64,000 nucleotides of DNA from Lentisphaeria bacterium (GTDB lineage: Bacteria; Verrucomicrobiota; Lentisphaeria; Victivallales; UBA1829), in NCBI GenBank assembly GCA_003526375.1, contig DPDG01000034.1:1-64000 (forward strand). Direction: 5' to 3'. The notes below the pieces were generated by a model. The model made no database searches and had not been told where the DNA came from. It saw only the letters and a program-made list of their open reading frames with translations. Position 1 is the stretch's first letter; the number at the start of each line of letters is the position of its first letter. The position numbers and the translations under genes are program-made. Below are positions 44,850 to 53,546 of the stretch, piece after piece.

Positions 44850-44877
44850 TTGCCTTTTGCATGAAAGCATGTATATT
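44850..44877 (+). promoter_or_regulatory. Promoter of tRNA-Pro
   Basis: TTGCCT (44850-44855), 16-bp spacer, TATATT (44872-44877), 25 bp before the tRNA. Confidence 0.65.
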
Positions 44878-44902
44878 CTGTTCCCTGTCAACTCGATGAT
44901 GT

Positions 44903-44980
44903 CGGGGCGTAGCTCAGTCTGGTTGGAGCGCTACGTTCGGGACGTAGAGGTCGCTGGTTCGAATCCAGTCGCCCCGACCA
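44903..44980 (+). tRNA. tRNA-Pro (anticodon CGG)
   Basis: 78 nt with encoded CCA. The acceptor CGGGGCG pairs with CGCCCCG. The anticodon stem CTACG/CGTAG encloses TTCGGGA, with anticodon CGG. The TTCGAAT T-loop is present. Confidence 0.95.
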
Positions 44981-45322
44981 TTTTTCATGAAGTTTTTCCC
45001 CGTTCCGTTTACTGATTGTTGGACTTTCTGTCTTAAACTGTTGCAGGCGGGGCGGAAAGAGCGCCGGGTTGTAAAAGCACGGTTGCTCATGGCACTTCTG
45101 CCATTGTTTTCCCTGACCGGACACTGTAACATGTGTATTCAAGCCGCAAGCCGATATTCGGTTCCGTTTCCGGCATTCCGGCTTTTTCCTGATCCTTTTG
45201 AAATATCTGGCTGTAAAGAGAAGATATTATGTTATGTTGCAAATGACGAGGCGATATGAGGCTGAGAGTATGATAAAAAAGCTGCAAAAACGAAGCGTAG
45301 GTATTCAAAGCTCTTGGACATC
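44981..45322. other. Stretch without a supported gene
   Basis: Short open frames only, none with a ribosome binding site and family match together. The first part is the trailer of tRNA-Pro. I see no repeat or RNA gene in it apart from the repeat fragment that begins at 45323. Confidence 0.5.
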
Positions 45323-45370
45323 CCAATTGGTTTGGCTTTCCGATATTCCACTTGCGGATGGGGAGTTCAT
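45323..45370. repeat. Dispersed repeat, copy 4 (fragment)
   Basis: TTTGGCTTTCCGATATTCC, then CTTGCGG and GGGGAGTTCAT match the right end of copy 1 (about 6788-6828). Only this end is present. It borders the broken thioredoxin-like gene. Confidence 0.65.
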
Positions 45371-45382
45371 TGTGAGATCGGG

Positions 45383-45529
45383 CATGTTACGGAGATCGAA
45401 GAAATTGTGAATATGGGCGTCATGATGACACCTGCGCTGGCTCTGAATGGAAAAATTGTTTGTTCCGGCAGAGTGTTGAGCGTGGAGGAGATTGAGAAAA
45501 TCCTGATGCATCCGTGTTTGCCCGCGTAA
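45383..45529 (+). pseudogene. Remnant of a small thioredoxin-fold protein (C-terminal half)
   Basis: The frame HVTEIEEIVNMGVMMTPAL, then ALNGKIVCSGRVLSVEEIEKIL, is the C-terminal half of the small redox-active disulfide (thioredoxin-like) family, with its cis-Pro in TPAL. In that family the N-terminal ~30 residues carry a CxxC site; here that part is missing and the frame instead runs into the repeat fragment 45323-45370. So this is most likely a gene broken by a repeat-linked rearrangement. No ribosome binding site supports the fused frame. Confidence 0.65.
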
Positions 45530-45778
45530 TGTATTCGGAGAATTTTTCAGGGGGGACACAGAAGGTTCCTGCCGCTTTCTGTTTTTTCCGTGGAACAGCC
45601 GCGCCGTATTGCCCGATTATCTGAAAAAAAGCCGGCGGCGGAGGCGGAACAGCTTGAATTTTCCGGAAACGGGTTTAGTTTATGAGCTTTCGTAAATAAA
45701 TATTAGCGATCCGGAATGGAAAGATCATGCGGATTTCCCCATGACGGATTTTAACTGTTTTTATCTAAGGGGCTGGCA

Positions 45779-47419
45779 ATGCCGATCACGGAAATTCTGG
45801 AGAACAACGCGAAGTTGTACGGAAACGACGTCGCGCTCGTCGAGATCAATCCACAGGAACTTGAAAAACGTCATACGACCTGGCGGGAATATTCCCTGAT
45901 CGAGCCAAGCAGAATCGATGCTTTCCGAAGCGAGATCACATGGGGGGAGTTCGACCGCAGAGCCAACCGTGTTGCGAATTTTCTGCTGACCCGCCGCATC
46001 GGAAAAGGATGCAAAGTCGGAATCCTGCTGATGAACTGTCTGGAATGGCTGCCGATCTATTTCGGCATCCTGAAAAGCGGAGCGATGGCGGTGCCGCTCA
46101 ACTTCCGCTATACGCCGCAGGAGATCAAATACTGTCTGGAGCTGGCGGATGTCGATATCCTGATTTTCGGACCGGAATTCGTCGGGCGCATGGAGTGTAT
46201 CTGCGAGAGCCTGCCGCGCGTGAAAGCCATGCTCTATGTCGGGGACGACTGTCCGTCCTTTGCCGAACCCTACTATAACCTCGTATCATACTGTTCCAGC
46301 AAATCGCCTTCCATTCCGATATCGGACAGCGAGGATGCGGCAATCTATTTTTCCTCCGGGACGACCGGATTCCCGAAGGCGATTGTCCATGCCCACCGCA
46401 GTTTGATGCATGCCTGTCTTGTGGAGCAGAAACACCACCGGCAGACCCGCGACGATACGTTCCTCTGCATTCCGCCGCTGTATCATACCGGCGCGAAAAT
46501 GCACTGGTTCGGCAGTTTTCTTGTGGGAGGGAAAGCGGTTCTGCTGAAAGGAGTCAACCCGGAGTGGATTCTCCGTTCCGTTTCCGAGGAACAGTGCACG
46601 ATTGTCTGGCTTCTCGTTCCGTGGGCGCAGGACATTCTGGATGCGATCGAGCGGGGCGACATTGATCTTTCCGATTACAAGCTGGATCAGTGGCGCCTGA
46701 TGCACATCGGCGCACAGCCGGTCCCGCCGAGTCTGGTCAAACGCTGGAAAACAGTCTTTCCGCACCATGATTACGACACCAATTACGGTTTAAGTGAGTC
46801 TATCGGACCGGGTGCCGTACATCTCGGGATCGAGAATGTGGATCATGTCGGCGCGATCGGTGTTGCCGGATACGGCTGGCAGACCATGATCGTGGATGAG
46901 AAGCACCGCCCGGTTCCGCGTGGAACAGTCGGAGAGCTGGCTGTCAAGGGGGATGGCGTGATGAACTGTTATTACAAAGATGAAAAAGCCACGAAAGAGG
47001 TGCTGGCGGACGGCTGGCTTTTCACCGGCGATATGGCAAAGGAGTCCGAAGACGGTTTCATTTACCTCGTTGACCGTAAGAAAGATGTGATCATTACCGG
47101 CGGCGAGAACCTTTATCCGGTCCAGATCGAAGATTACCTGCGGAAACATAACGCGATCAAGGATGTCGCTGTGATCGGGCTGCCGGATGTCCGCCTCGGC
47201 GAGATTGCTGCCGCAATCATTGAGCTGAAACCGGGATTTTCCCTGACTGCGGAAGAAGTTTTGGAGTTCTGCCATGACCTGCCGCGTTATCAGCGCCCGC
47301 GCAAAATTATTTTTGCCGAGGTGCCGCGCAATCCGACGGGAAAGATCGAAAAGCCGAAACTGCGCAAGATGTATGGAGCTGACAAGCTGGTCGCCCAGCA
47401 GTATGAGCTTTCAAAATAA
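45779..47419 (+). CDS. Acyl-CoA synthetase / AMP-dependent ligase
   Basis: 546 aa ANL-family enzyme. P-loop-like YFSSGTTGFPKA near residue 200, NYGLSES (A5), GWLFTGDMAKESEDGFIYLVDRKKDVIITGGENLYP (A7-A8 region) and the catalytic Lys in PTGKIEK near 522. It activates a carboxylic acid with ATP and joins it to CoA. FadD-like fatty or aromatic acids are both possible. AGGGG lies eight bases before the ATG. It stands alone. Confidence 0.9.
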   Translation: MPITEILENNAKLYGNDVALVEINPQELEKRHTTWREYSLIEPSRIDAFRSEITWGEFDRRANRVANFLLTRRIGKGCKVGILLMNCLEWLPIYFGILKSGAMAVPLNFRYTPQEIKYCLELADVDILIFGPEFVGRMECICESLPRVKAMLYVGDDCPSFAEPYYNLVSYCSSKSPSIPISDSEDAAIYFSSGTTGFPKAIVHAHRSLMHACLVEQKHHRQTRDDTFLCIPPLYHTGAKMHWFGSFLVGGKAVLLKGVNPEWILRSVSEEQCTIVWLLVPWAQDILDAIERGDIDLSDYKLDQWRLMHIGAQPVPPSLVKRWKTVFPHHDYDTNYGLSESIGPGAVHLGIENVDHVGAIGVAGYGWQTMIVDEKHRPVPRGTVGELAVKGDGVMNCYYKDEKATKEVLADGWLFTGDMAKESEDGFIYLVDRKKDVIITGGENLYPVQIEDYLRKHNAIKDVAVIGLPDVRLGEIAAAIIELKPGFSLTAEEVLEFCHDLPRYQRPRKIIFAEVPRNPTGKIEKPKLRKMYGADKLVAQQYELSK

Positions 47420-47466
47420 CTGACAGGTTGCGCCGTTTTCCTGAACCGTAACGTAATTGCCGCCGT

Positions 47467-47486
47467 CATCCCGGAGGAATCCGGGA
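47467..47486. terminator. Hairpin between convergent genes
   Basis: Perfect 8-bp stem ATCCCGGA/TCCGGGAT with a GGAA loop, between the acyl-CoA synthetase and the membrane protein gene. No strong T run on either side, so terminator function is only likely from position. Confidence 0.45.
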
Positions 47487-47501
47487 TATCTCCGCCGGAA
47501 G

Positions 47502-48200
47502 TTATTTTTTCGCTGCTTTGGGGCGGAATGTCAGGATGAATCCGAGGGCAAGGCTCAGGACGGCACTCATTAGCACACGGTAGTCCTGCGGCAGGCAGAA
47601 AGTCACGGTGTGCGCGGGAATCCAGAAACAGAGGATCGTTTTCGGGATGAAGGAGCCCCAGATGTGTTTGTCCACGGAGGCAAGAAACTCCTCGCCGCCG
47701 ACGAAACGTTTTTTATTGATGACCTCATTGCACCATTCATGTCCGAGCATCATCGGGTAGGCGAAGATCATATTCTGCCAGAATGAGGTGGAAACGGCAA
47801 AGATCAGTGTTGCGCTCCATGTGGTTCTGTCGATGCTTCCGACCGGCCAGACAGGAGATCCCATCAGCGCTCCGACGCCGGTGGCGAACATTGCGAAGAC
47901 GTAGGAAAAGACCATTCCCGTGATGCCCCAGACGATGAATCTGGCAGGCAGCGCGGGCACTTTCCAGGAACCTGTTTTCCGCCGGACTTTCAGCATTTCC
48001 CCGAAAGTTGCGAGAAGTCCGACTTTGAAGAAGCCCATGAGATACGGATGGGCTTTGGTTACGTGCCCGAAATTGGAAAAACCGTCGGACAGCGATCCCC
48101 AGACGAGGCTGCCGTCGGGAGAGATATTCAGGGGGAAGAAGAACACGGCGCAGGCATACAGAAAGATGAACCCGACAGCGATGAAATCTGAAATTTTCAT
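47502..48200 (-). CDS. Integral membrane protein (possibly Mpv17/PMP22-like)
   Basis: 232 aa with about five membrane helices. The C-terminal part HIWGSFIPKTILCFWIPAHTVTFCLPQDYRVL resembles the W..W.P...NF..VP..YR pattern of Mpv17/PMP22 proteins, but the match is by eye and uncertain. Function is not known for bacterial members. The chosen ATG (48200) has a weak AAAAGAG site; the frame extends 17 codons upstream. Confidence 0.6.
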   Translation of the reverse strand: MKISDFIAVGFIFLYACAVFFFPLNISPDGSLVWGSLSDGFSNFGHVTKAHPYLMGFFKVGLLATFGEMLKVRRKTGSWKVPALPARFIVWGITGMVFSYVFAMFATGVGALMGSPVWPVGSIDRTTWSATLIFAVSTSFWQNMIFAYPMMLGHEWCNEVINKKRFVGGEEFLASVDKHIWGSFIPKTILCFWIPAHTVTFCLPQDYRVLMSAVLSLALGFILTFRPKAAKK

Positions 48201-48316
48201 GACTCTTTTCTCTCTTTTTTGTTCGAATAACGGAATATGAGCCTTTAACATAGCGCAAAAAAGCGGGAAGACAACAATATTTACAGTTTTTTTTCAAAAC
48301 TTCGCCGTATCCTCTG

Positions 48317-48345
48317 TTGCAATCGTCCGTTGCGTATATTATATT
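48317..48345 (+). promoter_or_regulatory. Promoter of the secreted protein gene
   Basis: TTGCAA (48317-48322), 17-bp spacer, TATATT (48340-48345), 52 bp before the ATG. Confidence 0.7.
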
Positions 48346-48397
48346 TAGCAGAAACTGTTATTAAAAAGTGAAAATTGAATATCATTCCGGAGGAATT

Positions 48398-48979
48398 ATG
48401 AAAACGATCGGGAAAATTGCTCTGCTGGCTGTCACTCTTTTTGCATTCGGTGCAACTGTGCAGGCTCAGGATGTCGGACAGAAAAACACCACGGGCAGGG
48501 TGATTGCCGATAAAATCATCATGTATATTCCAAACCGCATCGTGGATTTCTTTGATATCTTTTCATTGGAATTCGGTTCCGGTGCGACCGCAAAGCTCGG
48601 GGTTCGCGCGACACATGCGTTCGGCATCGGCGCCGGCGTGGGTCCGTCCGGCAAAGTCGTGAAAGGATTCAACCGCACTTACGGTTTTGCTCTGGACGAT
48701 GGCTGGCAGGCATATTTTCTTGCGATGGGAAAAGGCGATCTGACACGTGAATACACGATCGGCAATCTGCCCGATTTCTGGTATATTTACAGCGGTATGC
48801 AGATGCCGGATGAATCCATCTTTGCAGACAGGATCAAAGATTACTGGGCATTGGAAGTGGAAGCCGCGGCGCTGATTGATGTCAAATTCGGACTCCATCC
48901 CCTCAACATTGCGGATTTCATTACCGGTATTTTCTTCTACGATCTGCTCGGCAATGATTACAAGCTGGTCGCGGACTGA
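48398..48979 (+). CDS. Secreted protein of unknown function
   Basis: 193 aa with a clear signal peptide (KIALLAVTLFAFGATVQAQ, cleavage after AQA). The mature part has FFDIFSLEFGSGATAKLGVRATHAFGIGAG, alternating small and hydrophobic residues suggesting beta strands, and ends with HPLNIADFITGIFFYDLLGND. It resembles outer-membrane-associated proteins by composition only. GGAGG lies four bases before the ATG. It is followed by a strong terminator. Confidence 0.75.
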   Translation: MKTIGKIALLAVTLFAFGATVQAQDVGQKNTTGRVIADKIIMYIPNRIVDFFDIFSLEFGSGATAKLGVRATHAFGIGAGVGPSGKVVKGFNRTYGFALDDGWQAYFLAMGKGDLTREYTIGNLPDFWYIYSGMQMPDESIFADRIKDYWALEVEAAALIDVKFGLHPLNIADFITGIFFYDLLGNDYKLVAD

Positions 48980-48992
48980 GCGGTTTTTGAAG

Positions 48993-49018
48993 AATGCTCC
49001 TGAAAAGGAGCATTTTTT
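48993..49018 (+). terminator. Terminator after the secreted protein gene
   Basis: Nine-bp stem AATGCTCCT (48993-49001) with AGGAGCATT (49006-49014), loop GAAA, then six T. Confidence 0.92.
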
Positions 49019-49039
49019 GTGTACCGAGGAGGGATTTTC

Positions 49040-49438
49040 ATGAATGTGGAGAAAGAGGATCTTTCAGCCTTTCAATGCAGAAGATGCGGTGCATGCTGCA
49101 AATGGGAGGGACCGGTCCGCGTCACGGAACAGGAGATTGATGCGATTGCGGACTATCTGGGAATTGAACTTCAGCGTTTTATCCGTGACTATACTTATCT
49201 GACTCCGGACCGCCGTTCCCTGTCTTTGCTTGAGAAGGAGGACGGTTCCTGTTTTTATTATGATGACCGCCGGAAATGTTGTTTGATTAATCCGGTCAAG
49301 CCCAAACAGTGCCGCGATTTTCCTTATCGCTGGAATTTTTCCGGCTGGCGCATGTTCTGTGCCGGAGCGGGGAATTTGAAAAACAGGAAAACAGTGAATC
49401 TTTTTCATTCAGATTCACTGTTTTTAACAGCGATGTGA
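49040..49438 (+). CDS. YkgJ-type cysteine-cluster protein
   Basis: 132 aa. FQCRRCGACCKWEGPVRVT opens the protein, then CFYYDDRRKCCLI, KPKQCRDFPYRW and FCAGAG: the CxxCxxCC...C...C pattern of the putative Fe/Zn-chelating YkgJ family. Metal binding is likely, role unknown. GAGGAGGG lies six bases before ATG 49040. The last 17 codons run through a perfect 13-bp terminator hairpin (49388-49424), so the coding end and the transcription end coincide. Confidence 0.85.
   Translation: MNVEKEDLSAFQCRRCGACCKWEGPVRVTEQEIDAIADYLGIELQRFIRDYTYLTPDRRSLSLLEKEDGSCFYYDDRRKCCLINPVKPKQCRDFPYRWNFSGWRMFCAGAGNLKNRKTVNLFHSDSLFLTAM
49388..49425. terminator. Terminator hairpin inside the YkgJ coding end
   Basis: Perfect 13-bp stem AAAACAGTGAATC (49388-49400) with GATTCACTGTTTT (49412-49424), T/A-rich on both sides, so it can work in both directions between convergent genes. 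The YkgJ stop codon is 14 bases beyond it. Confidence 0.88.
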
Positions 49439-49457
49439 TTCTGCTTGTTTGGGGGAG

Positions 49458-50900
49458 TTATTTCTGAAGCAGCTTCCGTGAGTTTCCCTGCACATAATCA
49501 AGTACAGTTTTGCCTTTTTTGTTTTTTATATCTGTTTTTGCGCCATTTTTCAGCAATAATTCGACAACAACAGCGTCATTTCTGCCAGCAGCCAAAAAAA
49601 GAGGTGTTTCCCCTTTCTTATTCTGCTTGTTGACATCGGCATTCTTTGCCAACAGCGCTTTGACTGCCACAAGATTGCGGCAACGGGTAGCGTAATGCAA
49701 CGGGGTATTGCTGAACATATCCGTAGAATTGGGGTTTGCTCCTTTTTCAAGGAGATAACGTGCCGGCTCGCCATCACGGAAGTTTTCAATGGCGAAATGC
49801 AAAATTTTCATGCCTTTGTCCATCACATGGGTTTCCAGGTCAACGCCGGAGGCAATCAGAAAATCACGCATTGCGTTTTTTCTTAAAGCCAGAACCAAAG
49901 GAGTGGTCCCGTCTTTACGTTTGACATTCAAATCAGCTTTTTTCCTGATAAGTGCTTTCAACAGCGGAATATCGCCCCGCTGGGCGGCAAGCAAAACCGG
50001 ACAGTTGCCGTCATTGTCTTTCAGATTGGGATCGGCACCAAATTTGTCAAGCAACAAGTTAACGGTTTGGGCATTGTTTGCCTCAATCGCCAGAAACAAT
50101 GGAGTCCGTCCATATTTATCCCGGAGATTCGGATTTGCTTTCTTTTCTCCAAGAGCATCAACGACATAAGCGGCTTCTTTCTGATGGGCACGAAACGCAG
50201 CGGCAATATGCATGGCGGAATTGCCGTCTCTATCCTGAATATCCGGTTTGATTTCGGGAATGACGAGCATTGATGCCGGAATGCGCGGATCCGTTGCGGT
50301 GAACTGCCGGATGCAAAGCATCAATGCCGTCTCTCCCTGCTTATTCTGCGCATTGACATCCGGCTTTGCATTGAATATGGCACTGATGACTTTTGGATTG
50401 TAGCTGCCGGAACTATTGACAAGCATGAAAGGCGTTGTGCCGCTGTTGTCCTTTGCATTGACATCGGCTCCATTTTTCAGCAGCAGAGTGATGATTTCCG
50501 GTTTTGGGGCTTTTCCACGGCAGGCAAAGTGCAAAACCTGATTTTGCGATTTATCTGTTGCTCTGATGTCGGCTTTCCCTGCAAGCAGTTTTTCTACTGC
50601 CGCCGTATTCCGGGCGCTTACGGCATGATGCAGCGGAGTCATCCCGCTTCCATCCATTGCTTCAATATCGGAACCTTTCTTTAATAACAGGGGAATCAGT
50701 TCGGCATTGTCAAGAGCCGCCCAGTGAAGCACGGTTCGGTTGAAACTGTCTGTTGCCTCCAAATCCGCATCGCCAGCTTCCACCAGACTCTTTACCTGTC
50801 CATACTTTCCCCGCTGCATCAGAAGCGGAAGGTTCTCCACTCCGTACAGAGAAATGCCAATGGCCAGCCAGCAACCCAATCCTGATAAAATTCGTTTCAT
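49458..50900 (-). CDS. Secreted ankyrin-repeat protein
   Basis: 480 aa with signal peptide (MKRILSGLGCWLAIGISLYG) and about thirteen ankyrin repeats filling the rest (for example GMTPLHHAVSARNTAAVEKLL, then GADVNAKDNSGTTPFML). It is likely a protein-binding scaffold outside the cytoplasm. The ribosome binding site is weak (ACGGAA at distance); a TTG at 50954 could extend it. Base composition is lower in GC than most of the window. It follows the KDC-repeat gene on the same strand. Confidence 0.88.
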   Translation of the reverse strand: MKRILSGLGCWLAIGISLYGVENLPLLMQRGKYGQVKSLVEAGDADLEATDSFNRTVLHWAALDNAELIPLLLKKGSDIEAMDGSGMTPLHHAVSARNTAAVEKLLAGKADIRATDKSQNQVLHFACRGKAPKPEIITLLLKNGADVNAKDNSGTTPFMLVNSSGSYNPKVISAIFNAKPDVNAQNKQGETALMLCIRQFTATDPRIPASMLVIPEIKPDIQDRDGNSAMHIAAAFRAHQKEAAYVVDALGEKKANPNLRDKYGRTPLFLAIEANNAQTVNLLLDKFGADPNLKDNDGNCPVLLAAQRGDIPLLKALIRKKADLNVKRKDGTTPLVLALRKNAMRDFLIASGVDLETHVMDKGMKILHFAIENFRDGEPARYLLEKGANPNSTDMFSNTPLHYATRCRNLVAVKALLAKNADVNKQNKKGETPLFLAAGRNDAVVVELLLKNGAKTDIKNKKGKTVLDYVQGNSRKLLQK

Positions 50901-50988
50901 GACAGTATTGATTTCCGTGTTTCGTCTTAAAAACCGAGACTGATTCTTTTCCAAAATCAGTTCCGGTTTTTCGATAGAGTCAAGAAGA

Positions 50989-51564
50989 CTATTTCGTTAA
51001 TTCTACCGCCATAAACAGTAGCCGGGAACTGGTGAAGTTTCCGGTGTATGTCAGCAGGCAGTCCTTGGCATCGGTTGAATTACCGCGATATATCTTGTTG
51101 TTTTTGATGGTGTAAAGCACCTCTCCCGGCACATATTTTAAGTCTTTCAGCACGTTATATTCGGTAATGATCGTAATACCGCCGGCTTCGCGCTTTTCCT
51201 CCGTATCTTTGAAAGTAACGAAACCGTCGTAGATTACGGCTTCAAGGACATTGCCGCGCTGCGTTTTCGTTTCGATAAGCGTTCCCAAACAGTCTTTCTT
51301 GTCAACGGAAAAACCTTTATAAATTCTGTTTCCCATCAGGCGATAAAGTCCTGTCCCATATGCCGGTTTCAAATCCTTGCTGACTACATTTCCCGGATGA
51401 TTGTAAAGGAGCTGCGTCCGTGCTACGTCACTGTAAAACTTTCCACCCTGATAGTAACAGATAATATCTTTTCCCTGTCTGGAATCGCCACGATAAATGG
51501 TTTCTGCCGCAAAGCATCCCAGCATGAGACCACAGAACAAAGCAAGCGTAAGACCCTTTTTCAT
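50989..51564 (-). CDS. Secreted protein with IYxGxSxxxKDC repeats
   Basis: 191 aa with signal peptide (LALFCGLMLGCFA; the Cys could be lipidated but the lipobox is poor). Three repeats about 75 residues apart share ETIYRGDSRQGKDIICYY, RIYKGFSVDKKDCLGTL and KIYRGNSTDAKDCLLTY. Each looks like a beta-meander. No family recognised. GGAG lies before the ATG. It is part of a run of secreted or membrane genes from 49458 to 53948. Confidence 0.75.
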   Translation of the reverse strand: MKKGLTLALFCGLMLGCFAAETIYRGDSRQGKDIICYYQGGKFYSDVARTQLLYNHPGNVVSKDLKPAYGTGLYRLMGNRIYKGFSVDKKDCLGTLIETKTQRGNVLEAVIYDGFVTFKDTEEKREAGGITIITEYNVLKDLKYVPGEVLYTIKNNKIYRGNSTDAKDCLLTYTGNFTSSRLLFMAVELTK

Positions 51565-51596
51565 TTTTTCTCCAAAGTATGTTTTTTAATGGTTTT

Positions 51597-51947
51597 TCAG
51601 TTGATTGTCGGTCCAAACTTATTCTCTCCCTTGTCGCCTTCCGGAATGCACATGATCAGGAGAATCAAAGTTCCAATCAGAGGGATGAGGCTGACGAGAA
51701 TCATCCAGCCGGATTTGTTTCTGTCATGGAGTCGCCGCGCAGTCACGCCAAGCGTTGGCAGCAGCATTCCCAAGGCCCAGACCAGTCCGAGGATTCCGCC
51801 GATTTTGGGAACGAATCCCAAAATGGTATTAACGATGAACACTGCCAGAAAGAAAAGCCAGAATTCCGCCCGTCCGGCACGGCCGTTAAAGCAGAAATAT
51901 TTCTTTGTTACGATGTTGATGAAGTTTCCGATCAGTTTCTGAGGCAT
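51597..51947 (-). CDS. DUF805 inner-membrane protein
   Basis: 116 aa with three to four membrane helices. FNGRAGRAEFWLF near residue 20 and TARRLHDRNKSGW near residue 70 are the two DUF805 hallmarks. The family is widespread and its role is unknown. Confidence 0.93.
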   Translation of the reverse strand: MPQKLIGNFINIVTKKYFCFNGRAGRAEFWLFFLAVFIVNTILGFVPKIGGILGLVWALGMLLPTLGVTARRLHDRNKSGWMILVSLIPLIGTLILLIMCIPEGDKGENKFGPTIN

Positions 51948-51982
51948 AATTGTTTTTCCTTATCTTGAAAGATATTCTTTGT

Positions 51983-52159
51983 TTAGAAGGATTCTATAAT
52001 AAAATCGACAAGAGCTTCACTGAAACGCTCTGCCGCCTGTTGCTGCCGGTATTCCCGTTTTTTCTGTTCTTCCGGGGTTGTTGCACAGCCTGCCGCTGAC
52101 AGCATCGCGGCAAGCAGTACGGAACCGATTCCCAAACGAACGATTCCGCTGTTCCTCAT
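51983..52159 (-). CDS. Small lipoprotein (58 aa)
   Basis: Translation gives MRNSGIVRLGIGSVLLAAML, then SAAGCATTPEEQKKREYRQQ and QAAERFSEALVDFIIESF. The hydrophobic start plus SAAGC lipobox near residue 25 marks a lipoprotein with a short, charged helical mature part. Its ATG overlaps the beta-helix gene's stop as ATGA, with AGGTGA just upstream, so it is translationally coupled. It is shorter than common ORF cut-offs. Confidence 0.8.
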   Translation of the reverse strand: MRNSGIVRLGIGSVLLAAMLSAAGCATTPEEQKKREYRQQQAAERFSEALVDFIIESF

Positions 52160-53475
52160 TGTCTCACCTGAAGAGGCTTCTGGGCCCCGACACCTTGAAC
52201 TGCGCCGAAAAATTTGATTGCGCTTTCAAAGGGATAGGGATTGGCGAACATGGACACTTTTGAGGTGATCTTTCCCTGTTTGTTCAATCCGAGGGCTGCG
52301 CGGAACTGGTTCATCGGCGAATTTTCATCGTAATCGACCTTTTCGGAATAGGTGGCATTCAGGAATGCTTCCAGATATTTCGTGTCGATGACGCCTTTGA
52401 ACAGTGCCGGGTCTTTCAGACCGATATTGTCTTTGACACTCACCATGCCGTCCACGTCGCCAAGATCGTCAAAGCCGTCATCTTCGACTTTCATGAACTT
52501 GATGGACGGGCTGATGGTAACAGTGACATCGGCGGTCTTGTTGAGAAAGAACGTATTATTTTCCAGTTCGACTTTTTTTGTCTTGTCGCTGCCCTTGGTA
52601 TTGTCGAAACCGGACATGGTGTTCAAACCGATGATATTGTGGTGGATGTTGGTTGACATATTGGCATTCGCCCGCACTCCGAAGCCCATGTCTTCAAAGG
52701 CTTTTGTCCGGGTCCATGTGAAAAGCAGCGTATTGTTGGCAAATTCAAAATCCACCATTCCCGGTTTTCCATTGGTGCTTCTTACATCCGCACCCATCAT
52801 GCGGTTGCCGATGAATACATTGTTCACGATTCTGACTTTGCCGGAGAAATGACCGTTGAGAACGGCATAATTTCCCCCGTTGAGGAAAAGGCAGTTCCGG
52901 ATCGTGAAAGTACCGTCCGTTTCCGCATTGAGCAGGGCTTTGTCAATGGAGGGATACTTTGTGGTTCCCCTGGCTGGCGGAATTGTCAACATTCCGTGTT
53001 CAAACCCCTCCGGCTTGCCTTCCCTGGGATGATAGCTGTTTGCCAGTGTGTGGTCGAAGATGAAACCATCAATCAGAATATTGGAGTTTTTACCGAACTT
53101 GCGGGTCTTGATGGTCAATGTGCCGAAGATCGGCTTTGTCGTGTTCTGTGCGTTGGATGGACGCAGCATCGTGTGGTAAACAAGAGGGTCCCTGGCTGAA
53201 AAATCGGCATTGTAGCCTCCGATCAGGTTCACGGGTTTATCCATATTGATCCAGCCGCATGACATTTTTCCGGGATAATTTCCCGCTGCAATGTGGAGAG
53301 TATCGCCGGGGGCGGCTTTTTCAATGGCTTTCCAAATGTTTTTAAACGGCGCTTCTCTGGTTCCCTGATTCCTGTTTTTCCCGGTTGCCAGAGAGACATA
53401 CCAGTCTGCAGCCATACTCTGGAAGGTGAAAGTCAGGAGTATTCCTGATAAAAGCCCCAGTTTTGCATATTTCAT
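52156..53475 (-). CDS. Secreted right-handed beta-helix protein (DUF1565-like)
   Basis: 439 aa with signal peptide ending QSMAADWY. WYVSLATGKNRNQGT, then APFKNIWKAIEKAAPGDTLHIAAGNY, is the usual entry of parallel beta-helix proteins with a DUF1565-type start; INMDKPVNLIGGYN and many N-rich turns (IVNNVFIGN, FANNTLLF, LENNTFFLN) form the coils. This fold binds or cleaves polysaccharide, but no lyase catalytic pattern is identifiable. It is coupled to the 58-aa lipoprotein. Confidence 0.85.
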   Translation of the reverse strand: MKYAKLGLLSGILLTFTFQSMAADWYVSLATGKNRNQGTREAPFKNIWKAIEKAAPGDTLHIAAGNYPGKMSCGWINMDKPVNLIGGYNADFSARDPLVYHTMLRPSNAQNTTKPIFGTLTIKTRKFGKNSNILIDGFIFDHTLANSYHPREGKPEGFEHGMLTIPPARGTTKYPSIDKALLNAETDGTFTIRNCLFLNGGNYAVLNGHFSGKVRIVNNVFIGNRMMGADVRSTNGKPGMVDFEFANNTLLFTWTRTKAFEDMGFGVRANANMSTNIHHNIIGLNTMSGFDNTKGSDKTKKVELENNTFFLNKTADVTVTISPSIKFMKVEDDGFDDLGDVDGMVSVKDNIGLKDPALFKGVIDTKYLEAFLNATYSEKVDYDENSPMNQFRAALGLNKQGKITSKVSMFANPYPFESAIKFFGAVQGVGAQKPLQVRQ

Positions 53476-53492
53476 AGATTCACCTCATAAAA

Positions 53493-53530
53493 ACGGCCCG
53501 GCAATTGTGATAAAACAATCACCGAGCCGT
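53493..53530 (-). terminator. Terminator after the TRL-like lipoprotein gene
   Basis: Imperfect 15-bp arms ACGGCCCGGCAATTG (53493-53507) and CAATCACCGAGCCGT (53516-53530); on the minus strand TTTTT follows. Confidence 0.8.
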
Positions 53531-53546
53531 AACGCAAAGGACGCTG

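Noticed and set aside
44888..45142. Short proteins reading LDSNQRPLRPERSAPTR across tRNA-Pro
   Set aside because: This is the well-known false translation of a tRNA gene.
45198..45410. 70-codon plus-strand frame before the thioredoxin remnant
   Set aside because: Crosses the repeat fragment in another frame, has no ribosome binding site and does not supply the missing CxxC half.
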